This document shows, piece after piece, positions 9,595-19,736 of a DNA stretch of 41,226 nt. The notes beneath the pieces were generated by a model, which had not been told where the DNA came from, did not search any database, and was given only the letters and a program-made list of their open reading frames with translations. Source of the DNA: an uncultured Ruminococcus sp. Lineage in GTDB: Bacteria; Bacillota; Clostridia; Oscillospirales; Acutalibacteraceae. The DNA is taken from positions 1 through 41,226 of the forward strand of contig CAJODI010000002.1 of assembly GCA_905233145.1 (NCBI GenBank). Reading direction: 5' to 3'. The position numbers and the translations under genes were made by a program. Every line of letters begins with the position of its first letter. The stretch's first letter is position 1.

Positions 9595-10967
9595 TATTTA
9601 ATCGTCAACTGCGCAACTCGTTTCGCTTGCGCCTTTACAAGCTCCGGCGCGGGACCGCCGAAAGCTGTTCTCTGAGAAACGCATTTTTCAAGCGAGATCG
9701 CCTTGTAAACATCCTCGTTGAACACCTCGCAAACCGCCTTGTATTCCTCGATCGGAAGGTTTTCCAAATCCGTACCAAGCTCGATACACCTTGCAACAAG
9801 CTCTCCGGTCGCCTTGTATGCGTCGCGGAACGGAACTCCGTTTTTGGTCAGCCAGTCAGCGCAATCAGTAGCGTTTATAAATCCGCCGGCGGCAGCCTTG
9901 CGCATGTTTTTAGGAAGCACCTTCATGGTGTCGAGCATCGGAGTAAAGGCAGTCAGGCACATTTTGACGGTATCGACCGCGTCAAAAATCGCTTCCTTGT
10001 CCTCCTGCATGTCCTTGTTATATGCAAGCGCGATTCCCTTCATAACGGTGAGCAGCGTCATGGTGTCGCCAAAAACTCTGCCGCTTTTGCCGCGCACAAG
10101 CTCCGCGATATCGGGATTCTTTTTCTGAGGCATAATTGAAGAACCTGTCGAAAAGGCGTCGTCAAGCTCAATAAACTTGAACTCCCAGCTGCACCACATA
10201 ATAATTTCTTCGGAAAAACGGCTGAGATGAACCATAATTATCGAAAGCGTTGACGCAAATTCGATGCAGTAATCTCGGTCTGAAACACCGTCCAGCGAAT
10301 TGTTTGTTATTCTTTCAAAGCCGAGCAGCTCAGCGGTGATCGTTCTGTCGATCGGATAAGTAGTGCCTGCCAAAGCGCAGGAGCCGAGCGGCATTTCATC
10401 CATTCTTTTGAGGCAGTCCTCAAGGCGCGAAATGTCGCGCAAAAGCATTTCTCCGTAGGCAAGCAGATGGTGACCGAAAGTGATCGGCTGCGCCCTTTGA
10501 AGGTGGGTATAGCCCGGCATAACCGTGTCGCTGTATTCCTCAGCCTTGCCTGCGATCACCTTGATCAAATCCAGAACGAGATTTTTTACATTTACAACTT
10601 CTTTTTTGAGATAGAGCTTGATATCCACCGCAACCTGGTCGTTTCTGCTTCGCGAGGTGTGAAGTCTTTTGCCGTTTTCTCCGATTCTTTTTGTAAGTTC
10701 TCCCTCGATAAACGTGTGAATATCCTCGGCGTCCGGATCGATTTTGAGCTTTCCGTTCTCGATATCCGCAAGGATTCCGTTCAAGCCCTTTACAATATCA
10801 TTGGCGCTGTCGGTGCTGATGATTCCACATCTGCCCAGCATAGTCGCGTGGGCAATGCTGCCCTCGATATCCTCTTTGTACATTCTGCTGTCAAAGGAAA
10901 TCGAGCTGTTAAAATCATTGGTTGTTTTTGAAAGCTCCTTTTTGAAGCGTCCCTTCCATAGCTGCAT
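9594..10967 (-). CDS. argH: Argininosuccinate lyase
   Basis: MQLWKGRFKKELSK; signature GSSIMPQKKNPD; HTSRSRNDQVA. Confidence 0.96.
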   Translation of the reverse strand: MQLWKGRFKKELSKTTNDFNSSISFDSRMYKEDIEGSIAHATMLGRCGIISTDSANDIVKGLNGILADIENGKLKIDPDAEDIHTFIEGELTKRIGENGKRLHTSRSRNDQVAVDIKLYLKKEVVNVKNLVLDLIKVIAGKAEEYSDTVMPGYTHLQRAQPITFGHHLLAYGEMLLRDISRLEDCLKRMDEMPLGSCALAGTTYPIDRTITAELLGFERITNNSLDGVSDRDYCIEFASTLSIIMVHLSRFSEEIIMWCSWEFKFIELDDAFSTGSSIMPQKKNPDIAELVRGKSGRVFGDTMTLLTVMKGIALAYNKDMQEDKEAIFDAVDTVKMCLTAFTPMLDTMKVLPKNMRKAAAGGFINATDCADWLTKNGVPFRDAYKATGELVARCIELGTDLENLPIEEYKAVCEVFNEDVYKAISLEKCVSQRTAFGGPAPELVKAQAKRVAQLTIK

Positions 10968-11038
10968 TTTTATCTCCCTTTAAACACTTTATGGGGCAGG
11001 TAAAAACCTGCCCCGAACAAGTCAAATGATTATATCTG

Positions 11039-12262
11039 TTATTTAATAAGACCCTTCTTAGCCCTAACCTTGATCGGAAGTCCAAAGAGGTTGATAAAGC
11101 CTGCGCTGTCGTTCTGATCGTAAACCTCGTCCTCGTCAAAGGTAGCGATTTCTTCGTCGTAGAGCGAATACGGACTTGTAACTCCTGCGTCAATGATATT
11201 GCCCTTGTACAGCTTAAGCTTTACCTCACCGGTAACATACTCCTGTGTGCTGTCAACAAACGCAGACATAGCCTCTCTGAGCGGAGTATACCACTTGCCG
11301 TCGTAAACAAGGTCTGCAAAGGTGTTAGCAAGGTTCTTTTTGTAGTGAAGAGTGTCTTTGTCAAGGCAGATTTCCTCAAGCTTGTCGTGAGCCGCATAAA
11401 GGATAGTGCCGCCGGGAGTTTCATATACTCCGCGCGCCTTCATGCCTACAAGACGGTTTTCGACGATGTCGGTAATACCCACGCCGTTTCTTCCGCCGAT
11501 TTCGTTAAGCTTTTCAATCAGCTCAACCGAACCCACAGCCTCGCCGTTAAGCTTGGTTGGGATGCCCTTTTCAAATGAGATGGTCACGTACTCCGGAGCG
11601 TCGGGGGCTTGCTCGGGAGATACGCCCATTTCAAGGAAGCCTTCTTTGTTATACATCGGCTCGTTTGCCGGATCCTCAAGGTCAAGGCCCTCGTGACTGA
11701 GGTGCCAAAGGTTTTTGTCCTTTGAGTAGTTGGTTTCTCTGTTGATTTTGAGCGGAATATTCTTTGCCTCTGCATAAGCGATTTCTTCTTCTCTGGACTT
11801 AAACTCCCATGTTCTCCACGGAGCGATGATCTTCATGTCCGGAGCATATGCCTTGATTGCAAGCTCAAAGCGAACCTGGTCGTTGCCCTTTCCGGTGCAG
11901 CCGTGGCAGATCGCGTCGGCACCTTCAGCCTTTGCGATTTCAACAAGTCTTTTCGCAATAATCGGACGGGCAAAGGAAGTGCCAAGAAGATACTTGCCCT
12001 CATAAACCGCACCCGCCTTAACTGTCGGGAAGATGTAATCCTCAACAAATTCCTTGTTGAGATCCTCGATATAAAGCTTTGACGCGCCGGTAGCGATCGC
12101 CTTTTCCTCAAGGCCGTCAAGCTCGGTGCCCTGACCGACATTGCCGGAAACCGCAATAACCTCGCAGTTGTCGTAATTTTCCTTGAGCCAGGGGATAATT
12201 ATAGATGTATCAAGACCGCCCGAATAGGCGAGAACTACTTTTTTGATTTTGCTGTCAGCCAT
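11039..12262 (-). CDS. argG: Argininosuccinate synthase
   Basis: [34 protein letters not shown]; signature motifs of ArgG. Confidence 0.97.
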   Translation of the reverse strand: MADSKIKKVVLAYSGGLDTSIIIPWLKENYDNCEVIAVSGNVGQGTELDGLEEKAIATGASKLYIEDLNKEFVEDYIFPTVKAGAVYEGKYLLGTSFARPIIAKRLVEIAKAEGADAICHGCTGKGNDQVRFELAIKAYAPDMKIIAPWRTWEFKSREEEIAYAEAKNIPLKINRETNYSKDKNLWHLSHEGLDLEDPANEPMYNKEGFLEMGVSPEQAPDAPEYVTISFEKGIPTKLNGEAVGSVELIEKLNEIGGRNGVGITDIVENRLVGMKARGVYETPGGTILYAAHDKLEEICLDKDTLHYKKNLANTFADLVYDGKWYTPLREAMSAFVDSTQEYVTGEVKLKLYKGNIIDAGVTSPYSLYDEEIATFDEDEVYDQNDSAGFINLFGLPIKVRAKKGLIK

Positions 12263-12294
12263 TTTGATTCCTCCAAAATAATTGTTACTATTAC

Positions 12295-12322
12295 ATTATA
12301 CTCCGTGATTTTAAAAAATCAA
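12295..12322 (-). promoter_or_regulatory. Predicted sigma-A promoter of the arg operon
   Basis: Minus strand: -35 TTGATT (12322-12317), 16-nt spacer, -10 TATAAT (12300-12295), upstream of argG. Confidence 0.65.
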
Positions 12323-12329
12323 GTGTTTT

Positions 12330-12345
12330 TTGAATATTTATTCAA
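12330..12345. promoter_or_regulatory. Candidate ARG box (ArgR/AhrC operator)
   Basis: TTGAATATTTATTCAA palindrome just upstream of the predicted argG -35; resembles ArgR half sites (TGAAT...ATTCA). More ATTCA/GAATATT sites at 12481-12540. Confidence 0.5.
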
Positions 12346-12585
12346 CAGTTCTTTAAAATAGTCACTTTGCATATATTTTATATAATATATCATCTTTCAA
12401 TGTGCATTTCTTCTGTATTTTTGGATGTAGAGTTATCACCGGCAATTATTATCAAAGGTTTTACAAGCAATCGTACCGTGTAATATTCATTTTATATTCA
12501 AAATAATGAATATTATTGTAGTAGCATTGAATATTATTCGGTTTTCTGTTATACTTATATATATGAAAACCGAAAGGATGATTTT

Positions 12586-13086
12586 ATGTTCAAAGAAATT
12601 TTACCGCGTGAGCTTGCCGACAATCCGTTCAAGCTTATCGGCGACGACTGGACGCTTGTAACAAGCGGCACCAGGGAAAGCTTCAACACAATGACCGCAA
12701 GCTGGGGCGGCGTGGGAATTATGTGGGGCGCTCCCGTTGCGATCACCTTTATCAGACCGCAGAGATACACCTTTGAATTTACCGAGCAAAACGATTATTG
12801 TTCGCTTTGCTTCTTCGACGAAAAGTATCGCTCCGCGCTGAAGCTCTGCGGCACAAAAAGCGGCAGAGACGTTGACAAAGTAAAGGAAACCGGACTGACT
12901 CCGGCGTTCACCGAAGAGGGAGTTCCTTACTTTGAAGAAGCGCGGCTCGTGCTGATATGCAAAAAGCAGTACGCTCAGCTTCTCAGCGAAGAAAGCGTGG
13001 TTGACGAGAGCATCAAAAAATGGTACGACAACGACTACCACAAAATGTATATCAGCCAAATTGTAAAGGTGCTGAAAGCGGAATAA
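12586..13086 (+). CDS. Flavin reductase-like domain (FMN-binding) protein
   Basis: DDWTLVTSGTRESFNTMTASWGGVGIMWGAPVAITFIRPQRYTFEF typical of the flavin reductase-like domain family. Confidence 0.85.
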   Translation: MFKEILPRELADNPFKLIGDDWTLVTSGTRESFNTMTASWGGVGIMWGAPVAITFIRPQRYTFEFTEQNDYCSLCFFDEKYRSALKLCGTKSGRDVDKVKETGLTPAFTEEGVPYFEEARLVLICKKQYAQLLSEESVVDESIKKWYDNDYHKMYISQIVKVLKAE

Positions 13087-13089
13087 GCC

Positions 13090-13132
13090 AAATCACCCCA
13101 ATCGAAAGTAAAATCGGTTGAGGTGATTTTTT
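13090..13132 (+). terminator. Rho-independent terminator
   Basis: AAATCACCCCAATCGA...TCGGTTGAGGTGATTTTTT stem-loop with T run after the flavin reductase-like gene. Confidence 0.8.
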
Positions 13133-13198
13133 GTTGCTTATCAGCAGCAATCATACAGTGTTAAACGGTTTTAATAATCGTATTATCAAATGACATTA

Positions 13199-14812
13199 TC
13201 ATAATATGTTATCCACTGTTTTAAGATTTGTAAAAACTATAAGATGACCATTCTCGTTTCTTTGCCCTGTTGATAAATATTCTGCATTAGGTGTGGGAGA
13301 CAAATCTTCTGTTTGATCTCCGTCCGCGCCCGAATTGAACACTATACCTACCGCGTCTTTGGGGATTTCGGCAGTATAATAGGGCTCTCCAAAATCATTT
13401 ACTCCCTCATATGTCATAGCCGTGCCCGGCCAATCGCCGAGAAGCGAGTTGCCTTCAGCGTCCCATGCGAAAATATTCACATTTCCCCAAATCTGAGTGT
13501 CAATAAAGCTGATCGTTGTTTTTTCCTTTTCGATGCCTGCGTTGGGGTAAATAATAAGATCATTGTCGGAGTTTCTTTCGCCGTTTGTCCTATAAACTCC
13601 GTCTTCCTGCGCATGAGCATACACGGTCTCGTCACCGAGTCCGTTATTGAATATTATGAGCTGACCAAGCTCCCACATCGGATAGGAAGCGCGATAGGTG
13701 TTTTCGGTTCCGTCAACCTTGCTCATAGCTGTGCCAGGCCATGGATCGGTGATTCCCTGTGAATAGATATAAACGTTTTCCCAGCAAACGCTGTTGACAA
13801 AGTCTATGTTGCAAAAATCCTTGCAGGGCGCAGGAGTGGAAACTAAATAATGACCAAGATCATCTTGCTCGCCCGAGAGCCAATAATGATCGTAGCTAAA
13901 ATCAGTGATATCCTCTGTCTGGCTGTCCCCTCCGTTGCTGATCAAAACTCCGCTGGCACCTTTAGGTACGTTTACAATAAATTCATTCTCACCCAGCACG
14001 TTAGTTTGGGTTTCTTCAATAGCCGTTCCGGGCCATTCTCCGCATAATTCGTTTCCGTCTTCGTCCCATGCGTATAAATAAGCCGTTCCCCAACCGAGAT
14101 TATCGGTCAAAATAAATGTACTTTCATATTCCGGTACCACGTATTTTTGACCTGTTCTTCCGCTGCCGCCAAGGTCGGCAAGATAGAACTGGATCGTTGT
14201 TGCGTCTGCGATCGAAACAGTGCCGTTGCCGTCAACATCAGCCAAAGTCTCTTGCAGCTCGGTCAACTCGCAGCCCTCAAACTGAGCCAGACTGAAGCTT
14301 ATTTTTGTCGCGTCGGAAATCGAAACGCTTCCGTCAAGGTCAACGTCGCCGTACAAATAAGGATCCTCTGCTTCGGACTTAAGGTTATCGCTCACATAAA
14401 AATGACCGGTCTCGGGGTCGCGCTCGCCTGTGATATAATAATGATCAACCGAAAGATCGGTGATTTCAACAGTCTGGTTGCCGTCAAAGCTGTCGCTAAA
14501 AATTATTCCGTATGCACCTTCCGGAATTGAATATAAATACATATCGTACCCGTATTCGTCCTCAGATTTATCGTACAGCGCGATTCCCGGCCATTCGCCG
14601 CAAAGCGGGGTGCCGTCCGCGTCCCATGCATAAATGTTCATTTTTCCCCAACCGGCGGTATCGGAAATATATTTCGCGCAGGCTACTGCCGGAACGTCGG
14701 AATTTGTTTTCTCCGCTGCTGCCGCGCTCACCGAAAAGCACGACGCAGCCATGAACGCCGCCAGCACAAGGCTGACGAGTTTTCTCAGTTTTGTTGTTTG
14801 TTTACTCATCAA
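13199..14812 (-). CDS. Secreted dockerin protein with about four CBM26-like starch-binding modules
   Basis: Signal peptide MMSKQTTKLRKLVSLVLAAFMAASCFSVSAAAAE; four WxNVYxYAWDxxGxxLxGxWPGxxM modules; duplicated dockerin motif YGDVDLDGSVSISDATKISFSLAQFE / LADVDGNGTVSIADATTIQFYLADL. Confidence 0.82.
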   Translation of the reverse strand: MMSKQTTKLRKLVSLVLAAFMAASCFSVSAAAAEKTNSDVPAVACAKYISDTAGWGKMNIYAWDADGTPLCGEWPGIALYDKSEDEYGYDMYLYSIPEGAYGIIFSDSFDGNQTVEITDLSVDHYYITGERDPETGHFYVSDNLKSEAEDPYLYGDVDLDGSVSISDATKISFSLAQFEGCELTELQETLADVDGNGTVSIADATTIQFYLADLGGSGRTGQKYVVPEYESTFILTDNLGWGTAYLYAWDEDGNELCGEWPGTAIEETQTNVLGENEFIVNVPKGASGVLISNGGDSQTEDITDFSYDHYWLSGEQDDLGHYLVSTPAPCKDFCNIDFVNSVCWENVYIYSQGITDPWPGTAMSKVDGTENTYRASYPMWELGQLIIFNNGLGDETVYAHAQEDGVYRTNGERNSDNDLIIYPNAGIEKEKTTISFIDTQIWGNVNIFAWDAEGNSLLGDWPGTAMTYEGVNDFGEPYYTAEIPKDAVGIVFNSGADGDQTEDLSPTPNAEYLSTGQRNENGHLIVFTNLKTVDNIL

Positions 14813-14867
14813 AAAGCCTCCTCAAAAAAGATAATAATAGTAAAAATTAGGTTTCGGAATAACGCCT

Positions 14868-16202
14868 TCACCAAGTTCCGACGGTTGCCTTTCCGTCTTG
14901 CCAGCCTGTTATATAATAACCGATTACCGATCTGTCATAATTAATATCAACAGTTTGGTCTCCGTCCGCGCCCGAATTGAATACTATTCCGGAAGTTTTG
15001 AGCGGAAGATCAGCACCGTACATTTGTTCGCCAAAACAATCATAGCCGCAGTACATCATCTTCATGCCCGGCCATTCGCCGCAAAGCGCGTTGCCGTCTT
15101 CGTCCCAGGCATATACATATACATTTTCCCAAGTATAAAGATTCGTAAATCTTATATCATATTCCCAACTTAGGCGGTATCCGGTATAAAACTTCAAAGC
15201 ACCGTTTTCGTCTTTTTCTCCGGTCGAATAGAATATTTCGTCACAAGGAGTTAATTCAACCGAATACTCGCCGCTCTCACCGGAAAGAAATATCATACCC
15301 TTTGCTTCACCCGAAATTATTGCGCCATACATAGCTTCGCCGTTTACGCTTTCGCCGATATACTCCATTTCTGTTCCCGGCCACTCGTCGCTGACCGGAA
15401 AGCCGTCCTCGTCCCACGCGTAGACATAAATTGTTCCCCAATTCAGGTTATCAAAAAGCTTAAAGCTGTAGCCGTAGTCATCTTCCTCGTATCTATAATA
15501 TCTTTGACCGTTTTTGCTGTTGTACTCCATCTCGGCAAGCCAAAACTGAATAGCGGTTGCATCCGCGATAGTTACCGTGCCGCTTCCGTCAACGTCGGCA
15601 AGAGCCTGTTGCAAATCGGAAAGCTTGCTGTCCTCAAACTGAGCCAGATAAAACGAGATTTTTGTCGCGTCGGCAATCGTAATATTTTCGTCAAGGTCAA
15701 CGTCGCCGTAAAAATATTTCGGAGTCGGGGTATAGTTCCACGGATACGCAATAAGGTGTCCGTTCTGGTCTCTTTCTCCGGTAACATAATAGTCAACGTC
15801 AGCAATTTCTATGTCGCCTGTTTGATCGCCATCATAGCCTGAGTTAAAAAGGAAGCCACAAGCATCGGACGGAATAGTACAGCCGAAAATCGGCTCTCCG
15901 AAATCATTTAGTCCGATTTGATTCATCGGCATACCCGGCCAATCGCCCAAAAGCGCGATTCCGTCAGCGTTCCAGGCGTAGGCATACACATTCTCCCAGC
16001 CCTGATTATTAATGAAGCGAGTAAGACCGCCACAAGCAGATTCCTGTGTTCCTGCGCTGTCGTCGGTATCAGCCGCCTGCGAACCGACGTCGGCGTTTGT
16101 TTTTTCCGCAGCCGCCGCGCTCACCGAAAAGCAAGACACAGCCATGACCGCCGCCAAAAAAATGCTGATGATTCTCCGTAGTTTTCTTGCTTGTTTACTC
16201 AT
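14868..16202 (-). CDS. Secreted dockerin protein with about three CBM26-like starch-binding modules (paralogue of preceding gene)
   Basis: Near-identical signal peptide; three WENVYAYAWNADG..WPG modules; dockerin YGDVDLDENITIADATKISFYLAQFE / LADVDGSGTVTIADATAIQFWLAEM. Confidence 0.82.
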   Translation of the reverse strand: MSKQARKLRRIISIFLAAVMAVSCFSVSAAAAEKTNADVGSQAADTDDSAGTQESACGGLTRFINNQGWENVYAYAWNADGIALLGDWPGMPMNQIGLNDFGEPIFGCTIPSDACGFLFNSGYDGDQTGDIEIADVDYYVTGERDQNGHLIAYPWNYTPTPKYFYGDVDLDENITIADATKISFYLAQFEDSKLSDLQQALADVDGSGTVTIADATAIQFWLAEMEYNSKNGQRYYRYEEDDYGYSFKLFDNLNWGTIYVYAWDEDGFPVSDEWPGTEMEYIGESVNGEAMYGAIISGEAKGMIFLSGESGEYSVELTPCDEIFYSTGEKDENGALKFYTGYRLSWEYDIRFTNLYTWENVYVYAWDEDGNALCGEWPGMKMMYCGYDCFGEQMYGADLPLKTSGIVFNSGADGDQTVDINYDRSVIGYYITGWQDGKATVGTW

Positions 16203-16451
16203 AAAAATGCCTCCTTAAAATGAAATAATTTATTTTTGAACAATACCAAATTACCAAAGTATTGTTCTTATAACTTTATTGTATCATCATGCAAAAGCTT
16301 ATTCAATTAGCTTAATAAACATAGCTTATTTATCTTTTTTGTATGAAACTAACACAATTTTCGCTATGTGGAAAACTTCTCGGCGTTCGTCACAAAATTT
16401 CACCAAATCTTTTGTGCACAATGAAAAATACCAATTTCTTTCATACACAAC

Positions 16452-16486
16452 AAAACGGACAGCATGATCTTACTCATACTGTCCGC
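16452..16486 (-). terminator. Rho-independent terminator of the 16523 gene
   Basis: CGGACAG...CTGTCCG stem, T-rich tail on the minus strand. Confidence 0.65.
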
Positions 16487-16522
16487 TGAAATAATTCGGT
16501 TAATATGTTTCGCAGGTGCCCT

Positions 16523-17362
16523 TTAGTAATTCCACCTGTCAAAGAATCTTACGTCCTGATAGGTCATAATGTAGTTTTGGCTCTCATGAAACGCGCTTTG
16601 AACGAGCACCGGGTTATACATGTACATTATTCTGTGCTGGACCGCGTCGTGGTTTTCATCAAATATATATCTTACCGCCTGGCGGCAAGCCTCGGTCGTA
16701 CCGCGGTCGGTTCTTCCGTCGTAGCGGCAGCCGGTAATAACCGCCTGAACGCTTTGATATCCGTCAAAGCACATTGCGTCCTTGACCGACTGTGCAATAA
16801 GCGACGCCCCCACAAAGCCGCCGGAGCCAAACTCGCCGTTGCAAAGCCGTTCGAGCAAATCTCTGTCCTCGTCAGTCAGTGTAACCGGAGCGCATTTATA
16901 GGTATAGTCAGGGTTATCGATTGCAATTAGATAGCCCTCGTCCCACTGGGAATTATAATCCGCCGGAGAATCCGGAATAATAGCTGTTGCAAAAGGTACG
17001 GTAACCTTTGCGGTTGTCGGAGCTGCGGTCGTCGCGGCTTTTGTCGCGTCGGTCTTTGCCGCGGTCTCGGTTTCCTTTGCTGTAGTCTGCGACTCGGCTT
17101 TGGTGCTCGCCGCCTCTGTCTGAATGGGAGCTGTTGAGCCCTTCGCAGCTTCGGTTTCCGGCTGCGAAGTATCGACCGGCAAACTCGTATCGGGAACAGC
17201 CTGCGAAACAGTCGCGGCGATTTGAGTTTGTCGGCGCGGAACAAGCCTGAAAAATACACAAATCACCGTTACCGCAGCCAAAGTCGCGGTTCCTATCATT
17301 TTGAAATGCTCCTTGTGCGCTATGAAGAAGTCTTTATTTAATTTGTTGAACGACAGCTTCAT
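16523..17362 (-). CDS. Membrane-anchored SleB-like cell-wall hydrolase candidate with Thr/Ala-rich linker
   Basis: N-terminal TM helix, low-complexity linker, C-terminal LTDEDRDLLERLCNGEFGSGGFVGASLIAQSVKDAM resembling the Hydrolase_2/SleB fold. Confidence 0.6.
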   Translation of the reverse strand: MKLSFNKLNKDFFIAHKEHFKMIGTATLAAVTVICVFFRLVPRRQTQIAATVSQAVPDTSLPVDTSQPETEAAKGSTAPIQTEAASTKAESQTTAKETETAAKTDATKAATTAAPTTAKVTVPFATAIIPDSPADYNSQWDEGYLIAIDNPDYTYKCAPVTLTDEDRDLLERLCNGEFGSGGFVGASLIAQSVKDAMCFDGYQSVQAVITGCRYDGRTDRGTTEACRQAVRYIFDENHDAVQHRIMYMYNPVLVQSAFHESQNYIMTYQDVRFFDRWNY

Positions 17363-17500
17363 ATGAAATCATCCTTACGCAGAGCCCTTGCAAAATTTAG
17401 GCAACACCACACAATTCATGGCACACGCCTTGTTTAATATTATTCCGTCAGACTGCGCAATCCGCACACCAGAATTATGCGGTATTGCCTTTACTTTGGG

Positions 17501-18370
17501 TTATTTGCCCTTCTTGATTTTTTCTTGTTCTTCGCTGCTGTTAAAGATACTGCTTCCGCCCCACTTGTCAAAGAATCTCACGTCTTGATAGGTCATGATA
17601 TAGTTTTGACTTTCGTGGAACTGGCTTGATACAACCATCGGGTTATACATATACAAAATCTTGTGCTGAATGGCGTCGTGATTTTCGTCAAATACATATT
17701 TTATCGCCTGTTTGCACGCGGCGTTAGTGCCTTTTTTGGTGCTTCCGTCATAACGGCAAGCCGAAATGACCTCCTTAACGCTCTCGTAGCCCTCAAAGCA
17801 CATTGCGTCCTTGACGCACTGGGCAACCAAAGCCGCGCCGATAAATCCGCCCGAGCCAAATTCGCCGTAGCAAAGACGTTCAAGAAGCTCCCGATCCTCT
17901 TTTGAAAGAGTGACTTTAGGACATTTATAGGTTGTGTCCGGGTTATCAATAGCAAGAAGATATCCGGCGTTCCACTGCGCGCCATAATCAGCAGGCGTGT
18001 TTGGTACAACAGCTGTGGCATATTGCGCCATGGTCACAGGCTCTTGGCTTTCCTCCTGAACTGCGGTAGCCTGCTGCTGATTTTGCGTTTCGGGGTTAAG
18101 AGCAGCTTGAGTTGCTTCTTCAGGCGGATCGGTAAAGTTTCTGTAAAAAATGTTAGTCGGCGAGGTTGAAGGAATCGGTTCCTTCGTTGTCTTTTGAGCG
18201 CTTGTCAGCATACCCGATGTCAGGATGTCCTGATCGGACGCTCTGTTAGCCCTGAGAGAGCCAATTTCAAATAAAACCAAAACCGTAACAATGATAGTAG
18301 CCACAATAATCAGCTTTTTCTCATGCACTACGAATAAATACTTATTTAATTTATCGAAAGAAAACTTCAC
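17501..18370 (-). CDS. SleB-like cell-wall hydrolase candidate (paralogue of preceding gene)
   Basis: Same architecture: LSKEDRELLERLCYGEFGSGGFIGAALVAQCVKDAMCFEGYESVKEV and the same C-terminal HESQNYIMTYQDVRFFDKW. Confidence 0.6.
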   Translation of the reverse strand: MKFSFDKLNKYLFVVHEKKLIIVATIIVTVLVLFEIGSLRANRASDQDILTSGMLTSAQKTTKEPIPSTSPTNIFYRNFTDPPEEATQAALNPETQNQQQATAVQEESQEPVTMAQYATAVVPNTPADYGAQWNAGYLLAIDNPDTTYKCPKVTLSKEDRELLERLCYGEFGSGGFIGAALVAQCVKDAMCFEGYESVKEVISACRYDGSTKKGTNAACKQAIKYVFDENHDAIQHKILYMYNPMVVSSQFHESQNYIMTYQDVRFFDKWGGSSIFNSSEEQEKIKKGK

Positions 18371-18981
18371 AAAATACCACCTTTACACGGTATTTATCGA
18401 ATGATTCGATAATTTATCAAGTCATGGCAGCCTGTCCGAAAGCTAAAGCAAGCAACAGGATACTCAGTCTAATTCTCTCGTCAAATCGCACAAAGCTTTT
18501 GTGAAAAACAGCCGTATATTTGGGCATATTTTTAAATAGCTTGGTAAATATTTGACTTTTTTGATTGTGCTGCCTAAACATTAGGAAATGTCTGGAAATA
18601 CTATATTCTCAATTTAGTATTATATCATGTATTTTGCTTTATTTCAAGAGAAATATAAATAAGATTTATAAAAAACATTACAAATTACACATGCCGGTTT
18701 GTGATCAAAAATATTCAAATGTTATCAATAGCGGCAGAAAATAACAAAGATAGGCAATATCGCGTTATTTATGTGTTCGATATTGCCTATATATCATTAT
18801 AAAACATTATAGCAACAGATGTTATGCAAATTTCCAATAATACGCTTTCAAACAAATGTCAGCCGAAAATTCAGCAGAACAAGGCTATGAAGCAGGAATC
18901 CTGACGGATTCCATCGAAAAAAAGCCTTGTCTTGCGAAAATCGCTCGCTTTTATGCATTCCGCTATTTATAAAACAAAGCC

Positions 18982-19719
18982 CTAAATAACAAAGCCTCCG
19001 TTTACGCCCAGGATTTGTCCGGTGATAAACTTAGCTTTGTCTGAACAGAGAAAAACGACCGCTTCTGCAATATCCTTAGGTGTGCCAAGGGTGTTTAGCG
19101 GAGTTTCTTCTCTAAGACCCTGAACTGTTGTTTCATCAAAATCCTTCATCATATTGGTCATCACCACTCCGGGACAAACGCAGTTTACACGAATCCCCGA
19201 CAAGCCGACTTCCTTTGCAAGTGCCTTGCTAAGTCCGATGATCCCTGCCTTTGCGGCACTGTAGTGAACCTCGCAAGAAGCACCGACCTGCCCCCACATT
19301 GAGCTAATATTGACAATCGCTCCGCTGTGATTTGGCAGCATAAAACGCTTCAAAGCCTCGCGGCAGCAAAAAAACGCACCGTCAAGGTTTATTCCCCGCA
19401 TTTTGCTCCAATCCTCGTTGGTAATGTCAGTAAAAAGCTTTTGCTGTGCGATTCCTGCATTGTTGACAAGAAAGCTAAGCTGACCGGAGCGTTCGGAGAT
19501 TTGATCAAACATTTTACCAACGGAATTGCTGTCGGAAATATCTGCCTGAACCGAGTATGCTTCAACTCCATAGCTTTCGGTTAAAATGTCACAAAGCTGC
19601 CTCGCTTTTTGGGGCTTTGAGTTTGTATGAACTATGACCCGGCAGCCGGCTTTGGCAAAGGCGACGGCAAGTGCCGAGCCTATCCCTCCGGTCGCTCCGG
19701 TAATTAATACGTTTTTCAT
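18982..19719 (-). CDS. Short-chain dehydrogenase/reductase (FabG-like)
   Basis: Rossmann TGATGGIGSALA; NNAG; catalytic S...YSAAKAG; C-terminal FITGQILGVNGGF. Confidence 0.92.
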   Translation of the reverse strand: MKNVLITGATGGIGSALAVAFAKAGCRVIVHTNSKPQKARQLCDILTESYGVEAYSVQADISDSNSVGKMFDQISERSGQLSFLVNNAGIAQQKLFTDITNEDWSKMRGINLDGAFFCCREALKRFMLPNHSGAIVNISSMWGQVGASCEVHYSAAKAGIIGLSKALAKEVGLSGIRVNCVCPGVVMTNMMKDFDETTVQGLREETPLNTLGTPKDIAEAVVFLCSDKAKFITGQILGVNGGFVI

Positions 19720-19736
19720 ATATTTACCCTATAAAT

